28,734 nt of DNA, taken from positions 1 through 28,734 of the forward strand of contig CAMUQR010000003.1 in assembly GCA_947097085.1 (NCBI GenBank), in the 5' to 3' direction. The notes beneath the pieces are model-generated. The model saw only the letters and a program-made list of their open reading frames with translations. It searched no databases and was not told the DNA's origin. The stretch comes from an uncultured Candidatus Saccharibacteria bacterium (GTDB lineage: Bacteria > Patescibacteriota > Saccharimonadia > Saccharimonadales > Saccharimonadaceae). Each line of letters begins with the position of its first letter. Position 1 is the stretch's first letter. The position numbers were made by a program, and so were the translations under genes. Positions 13,455-21,292 of this stretch are shown here, in pieces.

Positions 13455-13904
13455 ATGCTGACATTAAAACAAAAAATCCGCCCCTGGTTCTATCGGTTAA
13501 AGCACCAGTTGTTAACACCACGTAATCTGTTGGTAATTTTGGCGGGGGTATTGGCACTGAGCTGGGTGGTATCGGCAGTCTTAGCGATGGAACAGAACTA
13601 TAATTTGCAAAAGCGAGTTGATAAACGCCGTCAGCAATTAGCGGTGCTGAAGCTGGAAACGGAATCACTCGAGATTGAGAAAGAATATTACAAAAGTGCC
13701 GAATACCAGGATCTGGCTGTTCGGCAATCGCTTGGACTAGGGGCTTCGGGTGAGAAGTTGCTGGTGTTGCCACCTTATACGGATTGGGTTCGCCAAAAAC
13801 AAGCCGAACAAGTGACAAAACAGACTTTAGCGCCTCCCAAAATTAGTAATTTTAACCAGTGGATCAATTTCTTATTGGGCGGTAATCGGAAAGCGCGACG
13901 CTAA
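13455..13904 (+). CDS. FtsB/DivIC-family cell division protein
   Basis: This 149-residue protein fits the septum formation initiator family: a short basic cytoplasmic N-terminus, one transmembrane helix (about residues 24-45), a coiled coil (about 46-80, LQKRVDKRRQQLAVLK), then the family's small C-terminal motif (YQDLAVRQSLGLGASGEKLL, about 83-103). Such proteins form a membrane complex with FtsL and FtsQ and activate septal wall synthesis. The tail ends in a basic, Pro-containing stretch. It stands alone between two tRNA genes of opposite strand. It could be named ftsB or divIC; sequence alone does not decide. Confidence 0.82.
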   Translation: MLTLKQKIRPWFYRLKHQLLTPRNLLVILAGVLALSWVVSAVLAMEQNYNLQKRVDKRRQQLAVLKLETESLEIEKEYYKSAEYQDLAVRQSLGLGASGEKLLVLPPYTDWVRQKQAEQVTKQTLAPPKISNFNQWINFLLGGNRKARR

Positions 13905-13946
13905 TTAGCAGGAAAATCGGCAAAAATATTGTGCAAACTGTTGCCC

Positions 13947-13973
13947 AAAATAAAACACCCACCAAATGGTGAG
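13947..13973 (-). terminator. Terminator of the initiator tRNA
   Basis: On the minus strand CTCACC-ATTT-GGTGGG (13958-13973) is followed by TGTTTTATTTT. It starts 11 nt after the tRNA CCA end. Confidence 0.7.
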
Positions 13974-13983
13974 GATTTTATCT

Positions 13984-14061
13984 TGGTTGCGGGGGCTGGA
14001 TTTGAACCAGCGACCTTGTGGTTATGAGCCACACGAGCTAACCGGGCTGCTCTACCCCGCG
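13984..14061 (-). tRNA. Initiator tRNA-fMet (CAT)
   Basis: The minus-strand cloverleaf starts CGCGGGG and ends CCCCGCAACCA, so position 1 C faces A72, the unpaired end that marks bacterial initiator tRNA. The anticodon loop is CTCATAA and CCA is encoded. The anticodon stem is TGTGG/CCACA, so pair 29-41 is U-A instead of the near-universal G-C, while 30-40 and 31-39 remain G-C. A TATAAT (14077-14082) lies 15 nt upstream and a terminator follows. Confidence 0.97.
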
Positions 14062-14076
14062 TCAAATACTCCATTT

Positions 14077-14082
14077 ATTATA
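14077..14082 (-). promoter_or_regulatory. -10 TATAAT of tRNA-fMet
   Basis: A perfect minus-strand TATAAT ends 15 nt before the tRNA 5' end, predicting a leader of about 8-9 nt. Confidence 0.65.
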
Positions 14083-14117
14083 ACAAATCTAATCCGTAAA
14101 ATCAAGCCCTGCTTGAG

Positions 14118-15491
14118 TTATTTTACGAGTTTGTTGAGGGTGACGTTGATAATTTCTTGCCACGACAAGAAATCTTGAGGCATCGACAAGGCCTGACGGA
14201 CGGTTAGCTTAGCGGTGATAGCGGCGCTGAGCTGATGAATAATTGATTCCGCATCGGGTCCAAAAACTTGGGCGCCGATAATCCGCTGATCTTTATCAAT
14301 AATGATTTTAAGCATGCCAAAAGACGGCATAATTAGTTGACGTGGTGCTTCGCTGAAGTTGGAAATTGCTCGGCAGTATTCAATTTGGCGTTGTTGACAG
14401 ACGTCCTCAGTGAGACCGACTTTCGCGACGGTTGGGAAGCCAGAGACGATATGCGGGATGTTATGATAGCTGATGGTGCGACGTTTACGCCCGAAGGCGT
14501 TTAAAACTGCAATTTCAGCTTCAATTAGGGCAGCTGAAGCGGAATTATTCATATTGAGGACATCACCAGCGGCATAGATGTTTTTGTTGCTGGTTTGGAG
14601 TTGGTAATTGGTGTAAATACCATCAGCTTCGTGTTCTACAGCGGCATTCGACAGTCCAAGATCAATATTTGGCATGAGTTTTTCGGCGATGACAATTTCG
14701 TCAACTTCGACGCTACGTTCAACACCAGCATGCGAGAACAGGATTTTTTTAATTAAGTATTCTTGGGAGATTTCCAGAGCTTGAGAATTAGTGGAGATAA
14801 TAATACCGAGGTTTTTACTGAGGGTTTTTTCAAGAGCGATATTAAACTCCTGGTCGTATTCTGGCAAAATCCGACTGTGTTTACAGGTTAAATAAACTTT
14901 AACCCCAAAACTCGCAAAAATCTGTGCCAAAATCACTGCCGAAGCGTGGCCACCGACGATAAAGACACTTTTGGGCAGGCGTTCCATTTGACAGATGGTT
15001 TGCGGGGTGTAAAAATGAATATTAGATAAGCCGGCAATCATCACCGTTTGCCAGGTCGAACCAGTGGCAATGATAAACTTGTCGGCGCGGTAATGCGCTC
15101 CACCGACGCTGACGCGGGTCGGATTTAAGAAATAGGCGCGACCTTCGATGACTGTAATGCCCTTGTCTCGATAAAAATCACGGGTTGAGGCAGCGGCGCG
15201 AGCAACAAGATTTTTGACATTGTTCATGATTTTTGGAAAATTAAAACTAGTGATGGCGTTGTGAATACCATAATCGCTGGCGCGCTGGCTGGTGCGGTAA
15301 ACGCGTGCCGCCTCGAGGACGTAGTTGCGTGGCAAATCAGAGCAGGTGAGGCTATCACCACCTAATTTGCGGTCTTCAATCACTGCGACGCGCTTACCAT
15401 GTCCAGCAGCAATTAAGGCTGCTTGAGTGCCAGCTGCCCCGCTACCGATGACGATTAAGTCGAAATGTTGTTGTTTTGCTAAGCCCACCAT
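14118..15491 (-). CDS. Degenerate FAD-dependent pyridine nucleotide-disulfide oxidoreductase homologue
   Basis: The fold is that of dihydrolipoamide dehydrogenase and mercuric reductase (457 aa, normal length). The first FAD motif GSGAAG (16-21) and the second (YAAGDVL) are intact. Key catalytic parts are gone. Where relatives have GGDCPNFAC or GGTCLNVGC, this protein has GGDSLTCSD, so both redox cysteines are replaced (Ser47, Asp52), leaving one Cys50 between. The NAD motif reads GGHASA (180-185), and the Glu that normally follows is Ile187. The C-terminal His-Pro of the His-Glu dyad is also absent (MPQDFLSWQE). It probably binds FAD but cannot run the usual reaction. It is the last gene of a three-gene operon, 9 nt after the ATP-cone gene. 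Confidence 0.85.
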   Translation of the reverse strand: MVGLAKQQHFDLIVIGSGAAGTQAALIAAGHGKRVAVIEDRKLGGDSLTCSDLPRNYVLEAARVYRTSQRASDYGIHNAITSFNFPKIMNNVKNLVARAAASTRDFYRDKGITVIEGRAYFLNPTRVSVGGAHYRADKFIIATGSTWQTVMIAGLSNIHFYTPQTICQMERLPKSVFIVGGHASAVILAQIFASFGVKVYLTCKHSRILPEYDQEFNIALEKTLSKNLGIIISTNSQALEISQEYLIKKILFSHAGVERSVEVDEIVIAEKLMPNIDLGLSNAAVEHEADGIYTNYQLQTSNKNIYAAGDVLNMNNSASAALIEAEIAVLNAFGRKRRTISYHNIPHIVSGFPTVAKVGLTEDVCQQRQIEYCRAISNFSEAPRQLIMPSFGMLKIIIDKDQRIIGAQVFGPDAESIIHQLSAAITAKLTVRQALSMPQDFLSWQEIINVTLNKLVK

Positions 15492-15500
15492 AGATTATTC

Positions 15501-15773
15501 TCAAATTATTTGTTTATAAGTCCGATAAAAAAACGCTGCTTCAGGATTAAACACGGTCAAAACTTGGTAAGTCTGGAGGCGCAGGTCAGAGCTGGTAAAC
15601 TCTGGTTTATTCGCGATCCATTTGGTAATTTGTTTAAACACTTCTTGTGCGCACAAATCAGCTTCGGCCTCGGGAGCGCCAACCGCTAAGCATGACGTTT
15701 TAATGCTCTCACGAAACTTTTGCGCTGAGAACTGTTCGGATTGACCGCTGGCTTTAAAAATCGTATGTGACAT
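15501..15773 (-). CDS. Standalone ATP-cone domain protein, 90 aa
   Basis: The start is ATG 15773, which shares one base with the upstream stop (TAATG), a sign of translational coupling; a longer frame to 15800 exists but lies inside the upstream gene. The whole protein resembles the ATP-cone found in NrdR and at the N-terminus of ribonucleotide reductases: FSAQKFRESIKTSC near the start, DLRLQTYQVL in the middle and an AAFFYRTYK end. No zinc ribbon or reductase domain is attached. It may sense ATP/dATP for its operon partners. The homology is judged from pattern and moderately sure. Confidence 0.7.
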   Translation of the reverse strand: MSHTIFKASGQSEQFSAQKFRESIKTSCLAVGAPEAEADLCAQEVFKQITKWIANKPEFTSSDLRLQTYQVLTVFNPEAAFFYRTYKQII

Positions 15774-16480
15774 TAAAAATCTCCGGATACTTTGAAGCAA
15801 AAAATAATCATGCCTAGAATTATTAAACTAAAAAATGACACAAATTGCAAAAAATTAGCATGTTTAATTAAAAAAAGATGAATTTGACTGATTTTGACTT
15901 GTTGGGTGACGGTTAGAGCGATGATAAAGCTCGGAATGCCACTAGCGAGCGCAAACAGGACGACATGAGCAATTTCGAGCTGATTGAGCATAGTAATTGC
16001 CAGCAGGCTTAATGGCAAAAATAACAACCAAAAGTTGGCGAGAACGCTCATAATACCGAGGTTAATGGCTTCGATGATGGAGTTAGTTTTGATACAACGT
16101 TTGCGTAGATAGGTGCGGACGGCTTCGGGTGCCCAAGGATTGACAAGCTGGTTGTTGAAGATTTTACAAAACGCCATAATTAAAATTTGCACCGCTAGGC
16201 CAATAATTGCCAGTGGCCAGACACGATAATTAGCTACAAAACTATTGCCAGTATTCAAAACAAATGGTGATTTCGCGACAAATAAAATGACGGTCGAAAG
16301 CAATAATAAATTAGCAACCACTACGCCAAGTAAAAAACCACGAATTAGTTGACGCAAGCGATTGAGGGCGGTTTTTTGACTGAGAGCGTGACCACTCATC
16401 ATGGCGACGCTACTCAAATTTAACCCTAAACTAGCCGCGAAAATTGCGACCATTATCATCAGGCTCAAACCAAAGCTCAT
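15773..16480 (-). CDS. Unknown six-helix membrane protein, 235 aa
   Basis: Six hydrophobic segments are seen (about residues 3-25, 47-68, 87-107, 138-160, 166-190, 208-230) with a basic loop between helices 3 and 4. The pattern is reminiscent of LysE/DsbD-like small transporters, but no signature residues (for example paired membrane cysteines) are present, so I do not assign a family. AAAGGTGG lies just before ATG 16480. It heads the operon with the ATP-cone protein and the degenerate flavoprotein, so the three probably share one task at the membrane. Confidence 0.75.
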   Translation of the reverse strand: MSFGLSLMIMVAIFAASLGLNLSSVAMMSGHALSQKTALNRLRQLIRGFLLGVVVANLLLLSTVILFVAKSPFVLNTGNSFVANYRVWPLAIIGLAVQILIMAFCKIFNNQLVNPWAPEAVRTYLRKRCIKTNSIIEAINLGIMSVLANFWLLFLPLSLLAITMLNQLEIAHVVLFALASGIPSFIIALTVTQQVKISQIHLFLIKHANFLQFVSFFSLIILGMIIFCFKVSGDF

Positions 16481-16501
16481 CGTCCACCTTTCATTGTTCT
16501 A

Positions 16502-16510
16502 ATTTTAGCA
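16502..16510 (-). promoter_or_regulatory. Extended -10 TGCTAAAAT of the three-gene operon
   Basis: TG-C-TAAAAT on the minus strand, 21 nt before ATG 16480. It is the same nonamer as upstream of the CAT tRNA. Confidence 0.5.
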
Positions 16511-16571
16511 TAAACATCATCAAAAAGCGAGTGATTTTGGGCGGTCTTTATTTGGTAAAAGCGTGTCCTGA

Positions 16572-16580
16572 TGTTATAAT
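16572..16580 (+). promoter_or_regulatory. Extended -10 TGTTATAAT of ruvB
   Basis: TG-T-TATAAT ends 8 nt before ATG 16589, so the leader is at most about 2 nt. Confidence 0.65.
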
Positions 16581-16588
16581 AAGGTCAA

Positions 16589-17605
16589 ATGGCAATTGAG
16601 AGAATTATCGATACTGAACTGCATGCTGAGGATGAGGCTGAAAAACAGCTAGAAACGAGTTTGCGCCCGCAGAATTTTGACGAATATATCGGTCAAGAAC
16701 GGTTGAAGCGTAATCTGAAGTTAGCCATCGAAGCGGCGAAAAAACGTGGTGAACCACTTGATCATGTGCTATTATTTGGTCCACCGGGGCTGGGCAAGAC
16801 CACTATGGCGAGCGTGATTGCTAATGAAATGGGTGCTGATTTGCGGGTGACGTCTGGTCCAGCGATTGAGCGAGCGGGTGATTTAGCAAGTATTATTACT
16901 AATCTCAAAGACGGTGATATTCTCTTTATCGACGAAATTCATCGGTTAAATCGAGCGGTGGAAGAAGTATTGTATTCGGCGATGGAGGATTTTAAACTGG
17001 ATATTGTGATTGGTAAAGGTCCAGCGGCGCGGAGTGTGCGCCTTGATTTGCCGAAGTTTACGGTGATTGGTGCGACGACTCGGACTGGGGCGCTGGCGGC
17101 ACCACTACGTGATCGGTTTGGTCATATTCACCGAGTGGAGTTTTATACTGATGCGGAACTTGGGCAAATTATTCGACGCTCGGCTGGGATTTTGAACTGT
17201 CAAATTGCGCCTGAGGCGTCATTGTCGCTAGCAAATCGCTCACGTCTGACCCCGCGCATTGCCAATCGTTTGTTAAAGCGCGTGCGTGATTTTGCGGATG
17301 TGAACGGCGATGGCATTATTGATATGGCTGTCGTAAAAGAGGCGATGTGTCTACTAGAAGTCGATGAACTCGGCCTGGATCCAGCGGATCGCAGTTTGCT
17401 TGAGAAAATTTATGAAAATTACGAATTTCGACCTGTGGGGCTGAATACAATCTCAGCTCTGACCGGTGATGAGACAGCGACAATTGAGGATTTTTATGAG
17501 CCGTTTTTATTGCAAATTGGTTTTTTGGAACGAACGCCACGGGGTCGCAAAATTACCCCAAAGGCGGTCAAGCATTTGAAAATTAAAGTTAACGAGAAAG
17601 GATAA
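16589..17605 (+). CDS. ruvB: Holliday junction branch-migration helicase RuvB
   Basis: This AAA+ motor drives branch migration of Holliday junctions with RuvA during recombination repair. The sequence shows Walker A GPPGLGKTT, Walker B LFIDEIHRL, sensor 1 GATTRTGAL, the Arg-rich sensor 2 region TPRIANRLLKRVRDF and a C-terminal winged helix ending GRKITPKA. At 338 residues it is the normal length. The start is set by the -10 eight nt upstream. RuvA and RuvC are not adjacent. A PH-domain membrane protein gene follows after one base and is presumably co-transcribed. Confidence 0.97.
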   Translation: MAIERIIDTELHAEDEAEKQLETSLRPQNFDEYIGQERLKRNLKLAIEAAKKRGEPLDHVLLFGPPGLGKTTMASVIANEMGADLRVTSGPAIERAGDLASIITNLKDGDILFIDEIHRLNRAVEEVLYSAMEDFKLDIVIGKGPAARSVRLDLPKFTVIGATTRTGALAAPLRDRFGHIHRVEFYTDAELGQIIRRSAGILNCQIAPEASLSLANRSRLTPRIANRLLKRVRDFADVNGDGIIDMAVVKEAMCLLEVDELGLDPADRSLLEKIYENYEFRPVGLNTISALTGDETATIEDFYEPFLLQIGFLERTPRGRKITPKAVKHLKIKVNEKG

Positions 17606-17606
17606 T

Positions 17607-18443
17607 ATGAACCAAGACGAATATCAAATGGTCGGTGTCGACGCAGACGGTCAACCGCTTTACCGCAAGGTAGATCGTGCGTCAAACGATGCTACCAACA
17701 CGAGCGCGGAGCCGAGTGCTTCAACTAATCAGCCTGCACGAGCCAAAAAACACGCACCTGAGCCAAAAGGCATGGCAGCACGCATGGCGTCGCTGGATGG
17801 TGTGTGTGAGGCGCATAATTCGGATTATTTATACAAGGCGCTTGATCCGGAATTAGTGCGTTTGCGTCACGAACAATCACAAGAGCAGTTTCCAGACATT
17901 CAATTCATGGAAAAGGAGTTTGTGATTAAGGTGATCCATCGTCATCCAATTGGTGTGGCAGTAATTTGGCTGGTGTCGGCGTTAATTACAACTTTGTTAG
18001 TGGGAATCTGGGCGATGCTGATTATTCAAAACTCCTCCTCTAACGTTGTTCATCAAGATTTATTCTCAATGAGTACCGGTATGATTATTATCGGGTCGAT
18101 TATTTCGATTGCGATTATTTTTGCAATAATTTTTTCGCGAGTCTATCGGGCGAATTGTTTGATTATTACGACTGAGCGCGTGGTGCAGATTATTTCCAAT
18201 AGCTTATTTGATACCAAGCGTCAAACCATTGATTTGGGCTGGATTGAGGACGTGTCATATCATCAAAAAGGCTTTTTTGCCTCAACAATCGGTTATGGCT
18301 CGGTGCGCTTATCGACCATCGGTGACGAGACGACTTATTACTTCGTCTATTCGCCCGATCCACAACAAGTCAGTATGCGCATCAACGAAATTGTGTTCGC
18401 CGTGAAAAACGAACGAGCGTTAACTGAAGCGCAGATTAAGTAA
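17607..18443 (+). CDS. Bacterial PH-domain membrane protein
   Basis: This 278-residue protein has a hydrophilic N-terminal ~110 residues rich in Ala, Ser and Thr, two transmembrane helices (about 114-138 and 150-176), then a bacterial PH (bPH_2-like) domain (about 185-270: CLIITTERVVQI, WIEDVSYHQKG, GYGSVRLSTIG). Proteins of this kind sit in the inner membrane with the PH domain in the cytoplasm; their role is mostly unknown. AAAGGA at the ruvB end lies 4-5 nt before ATG 17607. It ends flush against the stop of the convergent pilin-like gene. Confidence 0.82.
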   Translation: MNQDEYQMVGVDADGQPLYRKVDRASNDATNTSAEPSASTNQPARAKKHAPEPKGMAARMASLDGVCEAHNSDYLYKALDPELVRLRHEQSQEQFPDIQFMEKEFVIKVIHRHPIGVAVIWLVSALITTLLVGIWAMLIIQNSSSNVVHQDLFSMSTGMIIIGSIISIAIIFAIIFSRVYRANCLIITTERVVQIISNSLFDTKRQTIDLGWIEDVSYHQKGFFASTIGYGSVRLSTIGDETTYYFVYSPDPQQVSMRINEIVFAVKNERALTEAQIK

Positions 18444-18824
18444 TTACTTCGCAGATTTTGAATAAGTTGCTTCGGTCTCTAATTTGGCCGAAAGAGTAAA
18501 ACTTTGACAGCGGTTGTTGGTACAGCCGCTGGCTTTATATTCATAGTCCGATCCTGGGTCACCGAGTAGGATTTTTTTCGGATCGCTAAAAATTGCGGGA
18601 TCGACTCCGTCGAGCATGTCAGGTTTAATAAACTCCGGATAATAACCGTTTTTCTTAAAATAAACATCTTTGAGATTGAAATAGAGTGAATTAATCGAGG
18701 CTTTGCGCTCTTGGTCGCGTAGGCGCTGGTTGACTTGGTTTTGTTGGTTAATAAATAACACAAAAGCAACGCACAAAAAGGCGACAGTGGCGAGAATTTC
18801 AATGGTGGTAAAAGCTTTTTTCAT
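18444..18824 (-). CDS. Type IV pilin-like prepilin
   Basis: The 126-residue product starts with a class III signal: MKKA, then a predicted prepilin-peptidase site A4-F5 and the mature N-terminus FTTIEILATVAFLCV with Glu at +5, inside a ~20-residue hydrophobic helix. The tail has two Cys in CTNNRC and ends with SFTLSAKLE, a layout common in type IV pilins and pseudopilins. It is the likely filament subunit or a minor pilin for the PilB-PilC-PilM-PilN-PilO machine at 21314-26768, though encoded apart. TACAAT ends 6 nt before ATG 18824, so the mRNA should be leaderless. No prepilin peptidase is in the window. Confidence 0.85.
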   Translation of the reverse strand: MKKAFTTIEILATVAFLCVAFVLFINQQNQVNQRLRDQERKASINSLYFNLKDVYFKKNGYYPEFIKPDMLDGVDPAIFSDPKKILLGDPGSDYEYKASGCTNNRCQSFTLSAKLETEATYSKSAK

Positions 18825-18830
18825 AATTCT

Positions 18831-18839
18831 ATTGTATCA
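18831..18839 (-). promoter_or_regulatory. Extended -10 TGATACAAT, leaderless pilin start
   Basis: TG-A-TACAAT on the minus strand ends 6 nt before ATG 18824. Confidence 0.6.
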
Positions 18840-18850
18840 TAGATTAAGCA

Positions 18851-18879
18851 TTGTCGAGGACTTTTAAACTGTGTATAAT
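18851..18879 (+). promoter_or_regulatory. Promoter TTGTCG-17-TATAAT of recA
   Basis: TTGTCG (18851-18856) and TATAAT (18874-18879) are 17 nt apart. The leader of ~27 nt holds the inverted repeat AACAT-AAGA-ATGTT (18882-18895), which could be a weak operator or hairpin. No classic SOS box (GAAC-N4-GTTC) is seen. Confidence 0.65.
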
Positions 18880-18912
18880 AAAACATAAGAATGTTTTAAA
18901 AGAAGGAGTTAT

Positions 18913-19995
18913 ATGGCTAAAAAAGATAAAGCTGAAAAAGTTGATAAATCGGCGGATGGCAAAAGTCAGGCGCTGGGGCTAGCGATGGCTCAAATTACCA
19001 AGCAATTTGGTGATGGGGCGATTATGAAACTGGGTGAAGCTCAAAAAGTTGAAGTTGAGTTGATTCCATCGGGGGCATTGAGTCTGGATTTGGCGTTAGG
19101 TGGTGGCTATCCTAAAGGACGAATTATTGAGATTTATGGTCCAGAATCAAGTGGTAAAACAACGCTAGCTCTGCACGCGATCGCCGAAGTCCAAAAAACT
19201 GGCGGAACGGCGGCCTTTGTCGATGCTGAGCATGCTTTGGATCCATCGTATGCTAAGAAGCTAGGTGTTGATACAGATAATCTGTTAATTTCTCAGCCTG
19301 ATAATGGCGAACAAGCCCTAGAAATCACCGAAACTTTAGTCCGTTCTAACGCGGTTGACTTAATTGTGGTGGACTCAGTAGCAGCATTAGTGCCACAGGC
19401 TGAAATTGATGGTGATATGGGTGACTCTCACATGGGTCTGCAAGCGCGATTGATGAGTCAGGCACTGCGTAAATTAACCGGTATCATCAATAAATCCAAA
19501 GCCACGGTGATTTTTATTAACCAAATTCGTATGAAAATTGGTGTGATGTTTGGTAATCCCGAGACGACTACTGGTGGTAACGCTTTGAAGTTCTACGCTA
19601 GTGTGCGGATGGATATTAGGCGCATTGGTCAGATTAAGGGCGATGGTGATGATATCGCCGGCAACCGCACTAAGGTCAAGATTGTGAAAAACAAGATTGC
19701 TGCGCCATTCCGCACAGCTGAGTTTGACATTATGTACAACGAAGGCATTTCTAAAACTGGTGACGTGCTTGATCTAGCGGCACTGCACGAAGTAGTGGAA
19801 AAATCTGGGGCGTTTTATAAATATAACGGTGAAACCATCGGTCAAGGTCGCGACAAAACTAAGCAATATCTCAAAGATAATCCAGCGGTTTTGGCAGAAA
19901 TCGACCAAAAAGTCCGTGCTAAGCTAGCTGACGATAAAACGGATACTACGCCAGCTGTTGAGCCAGAAACCGAAACTCCAGCGGAAATTGAATAA
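18913..19995 (+). CDS. recA: Recombinase RecA
   Basis: RecA forms ATP-dependent filaments on single-stranded DNA, catalyses strand exchange and, in bacteria with SOS control, stimulates self-cleavage of LexA-type proteins. The 360-residue sequence has Walker A GPESSGKTT, the catalytic/L1 region with SVAALVPQAEIDGDMGDSHM, and L2 with GNPETTTGGNALKF. The acidic, Pro/Thr-rich C-terminal tail is usual. AAGGAG stands before ATG 18913. A terminator and then recX follow. Its presence matters for the LexA-like fusion at 11423-12979, whose cleavage would need such a co-protease. Confidence 0.98.
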   Translation: MAKKDKAEKVDKSADGKSQALGLAMAQITKQFGDGAIMKLGEAQKVEVELIPSGALSLDLALGGGYPKGRIIEIYGPESSGKTTLALHAIAEVQKTGGTAAFVDAEHALDPSYAKKLGVDTDNLLISQPDNGEQALEITETLVRSNAVDLIVVDSVAALVPQAEIDGDMGDSHMGLQARLMSQALRKLTGIINKSKATVIFINQIRMKIGVMFGNPETTTGGNALKFYASVRMDIRRIGQIKGDGDDIAGNRTKVKIVKNKIAAPFRTAEFDIMYNEGISKTGDVLDLAALHEVVEKSGAFYKYNGETIGQGRDKTKQYLKDNPAVLAEIDQKVRAKLADDKTDTTPAVEPETETPAEIE

Positions 19996-20009
19996 ATATA
20001 GAACCCGTG

Positions 20010-20045
20010 TCAGCCCTGGTTGTTGTGACTAGGGCTGATTATTTT
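20010..20045 (+). terminator. Terminator between recA and recX
   Basis: TCAGCCCT and AGGGCTGA form an 8-bp stem (20010-20038) followed by TTATTTT. recX begins 14 nt later with no visible promoter or ribosome site, so recX is probably made by read-through. Confidence 0.7.
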
Positions 20046-20052
20046 ACGCTTT

Positions 20053-20703
20053 ATGAAAATTACCGCTTTGTCTGCTCAACTCAAAAATCCCGATCGCATC
20101 AATATCTTCATTGATGGGAAATTTCGATTTGGACTGGATATTAGTCAGGTGGTGGATTTGGGTATTCAAGTCGGCTTGGAGGTTTCGGCGGAGCGGATTG
20201 CCGAATTGGAGCAAGAAGCTGAATTTGGTCGTATCTATACTCAAGCTCTGAATTATTGTTTACTCAGGCCCCGTTCGGAACGGGAAACTTATCAGTATCT
20301 GTGGCGTAAAACCTTGTCCACCAAGTATAAGACTAAAAAAGGTTCCATCAAAACCCGCCCCGGAATTAATCCTGAGTTGGTTGAGCGAGTGCTAATGAAA
20401 TTAAGGCAGAAGCATTATCTTGATGATTATAAATTTGCCGAGTGGTGGCTGACGACTCGCCGTTTAAAACAAGGCGCCTCAGCACGGCGTTTGCGTCAAG
20501 AGTTGGCACAAAAGGGTATTGAGCGTGGTGTGATTGAGCAATTATTAGCTGAGTCAGGTCGGGACGATGCGAGCGAAATTAAAAAAATCATCACTAAAAA
20601 AGCTCATCGCTATCCCGATCGTGATAAATTAATGCGATATTTGGCGAGTCAGGGTTTTGGTTATGACGATATTAAGCAAGCCTTAGATGATCATCAACTA
20701 TAA
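20053..20703 (+). CDS. recX: RecA regulator RecX
   Basis: RecX binds RecA filaments and limits their activity. The 216-residue protein has a typical layout: an N-terminal ~60-residue extension, then three-helix repeats with LRPRSERETYQYLWRK (about 75-90), VLMKLRQKHYLDDYKFAEWWL and a final YLASQGFGYDDIKQAL. ATG 20053 is the only reasonable start. No ribosome site precedes it. It lies directly after the recA terminator, the arrangement known from other bacteria where recX comes from recA read-through. It ends 7 nt before the convergent PRC-barrel gene. Confidence 0.93.
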   Translation: MKITALSAQLKNPDRINIFIDGKFRFGLDISQVVDLGIQVGLEVSAERIAELEQEAEFGRIYTQALNYCLLRPRSERETYQYLWRKTLSTKYKTKKGSIKTRPGINPELVERVLMKLRQKHYLDDYKFAEWWLTTRRLKQGASARRLRQELAQKGIERGVIEQLLAESGRDDASEIKKIITKKAHRYPDRDKLMRYLASQGFGYDDIKQALDDHQL

Positions 20704-20710
20704 CAAGTAA

Positions 20711-21286
20711 TCATTTTGAAGTTTTGGCCGATTTGGTGGAGCGAAACGGATTGACGAAACTATCAATTGCATCTTGGCGCTCAAGTTCGCGTAGCTGATT
20801 AAGAGAGTTCTTGATGACGACTTTGTTCTGGCTGAGCTCGGCAATTTGCGAACGGTGGATTAAAATCGTTGGATCAAAGAAATCTTTAAACAATGGTCGT
20901 TGCACCACTAATTGATAAATCATCATATTTTCGGCGATGAGGTTATAGTTTAAAACTTTGCCGACTTTACGGCGTTGTTTGTCAATGACCGGCAGATTAA
21001 TCAGTTCAAAACGCAAATCTAAAGTTTGTTGCAAGCGAATCACATCAACGCTGGAGATGAGATCTTCGCTATCGTTGATAATAATGCCGAGATGGCTAAT
21101 TTCACGAATGTCCTCGGGCAATAAATATGAATCTTTGGGGTTATCTAATTGACGACCGGTTAATTTTAAGGCTTGAATTGTTAAAGCATAAGGATTGATA
21201 ATTAGCTTACTAACAGTGGCAAGTTTGCTCCCACTTCGTAAGCTCAAAACTGGTAGATTAAGTAGGTCAGTACTAGGAATTAACAT
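20711..21286 (-). CDS. PRC-barrel domain protein, 191 aa
   Basis: Two PRC-barrel-like modules are visible: LPVLSLRSGSKLATVSKLIINP near the start (only its type noted) and a second with INLPVIDKQRRKVGKVLNY at about residues 98-116. Such domains occur in RimM and in photosystem and sporulation proteins as small β-barrels that bind partners; the role here is unknown. The start is ATG 21286 (MLIPSTDLL), because a TATAAT ends 6 nt upstream; an in-frame TTG at 21304 would put the promoter inside the gene. It follows the pilus operon on the same strand but has its own promoter. Confidence 0.75.
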   Translation of the reverse strand: MLIPSTDLLNLPVLSLRSGSKLATVSKLIINPYALTIQALKLTGRQLDNPKDSYLLPEDIREISHLGIIINDSEDLISSVDVIRLQQTLDLRFELINLPVIDKQRRKVGKVLNYNLIAENMMIYQLVVQRPLFKDFFDPTILIHRSQIAELSQNKVVIKNSLNQLRELERQDAIDSFVNPFRSTKSAKTSK

Positions 21287-21292
21287 AATTTT

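Noticed and set aside
13966..14178. Plus-strand frame of 70 codons
   Set aside because: It is the reverse reading of the initiator tRNA plus the end of the flavoprotein gene; no start signals.
18882..18895. AACAT-AAGA-ATGTT upstream of recA as a LexA box
   Set aside because: The half-sites and spacing do not fit GAAC-N4-GTTC, and it lies in the leader; kept only as a possible hairpin.
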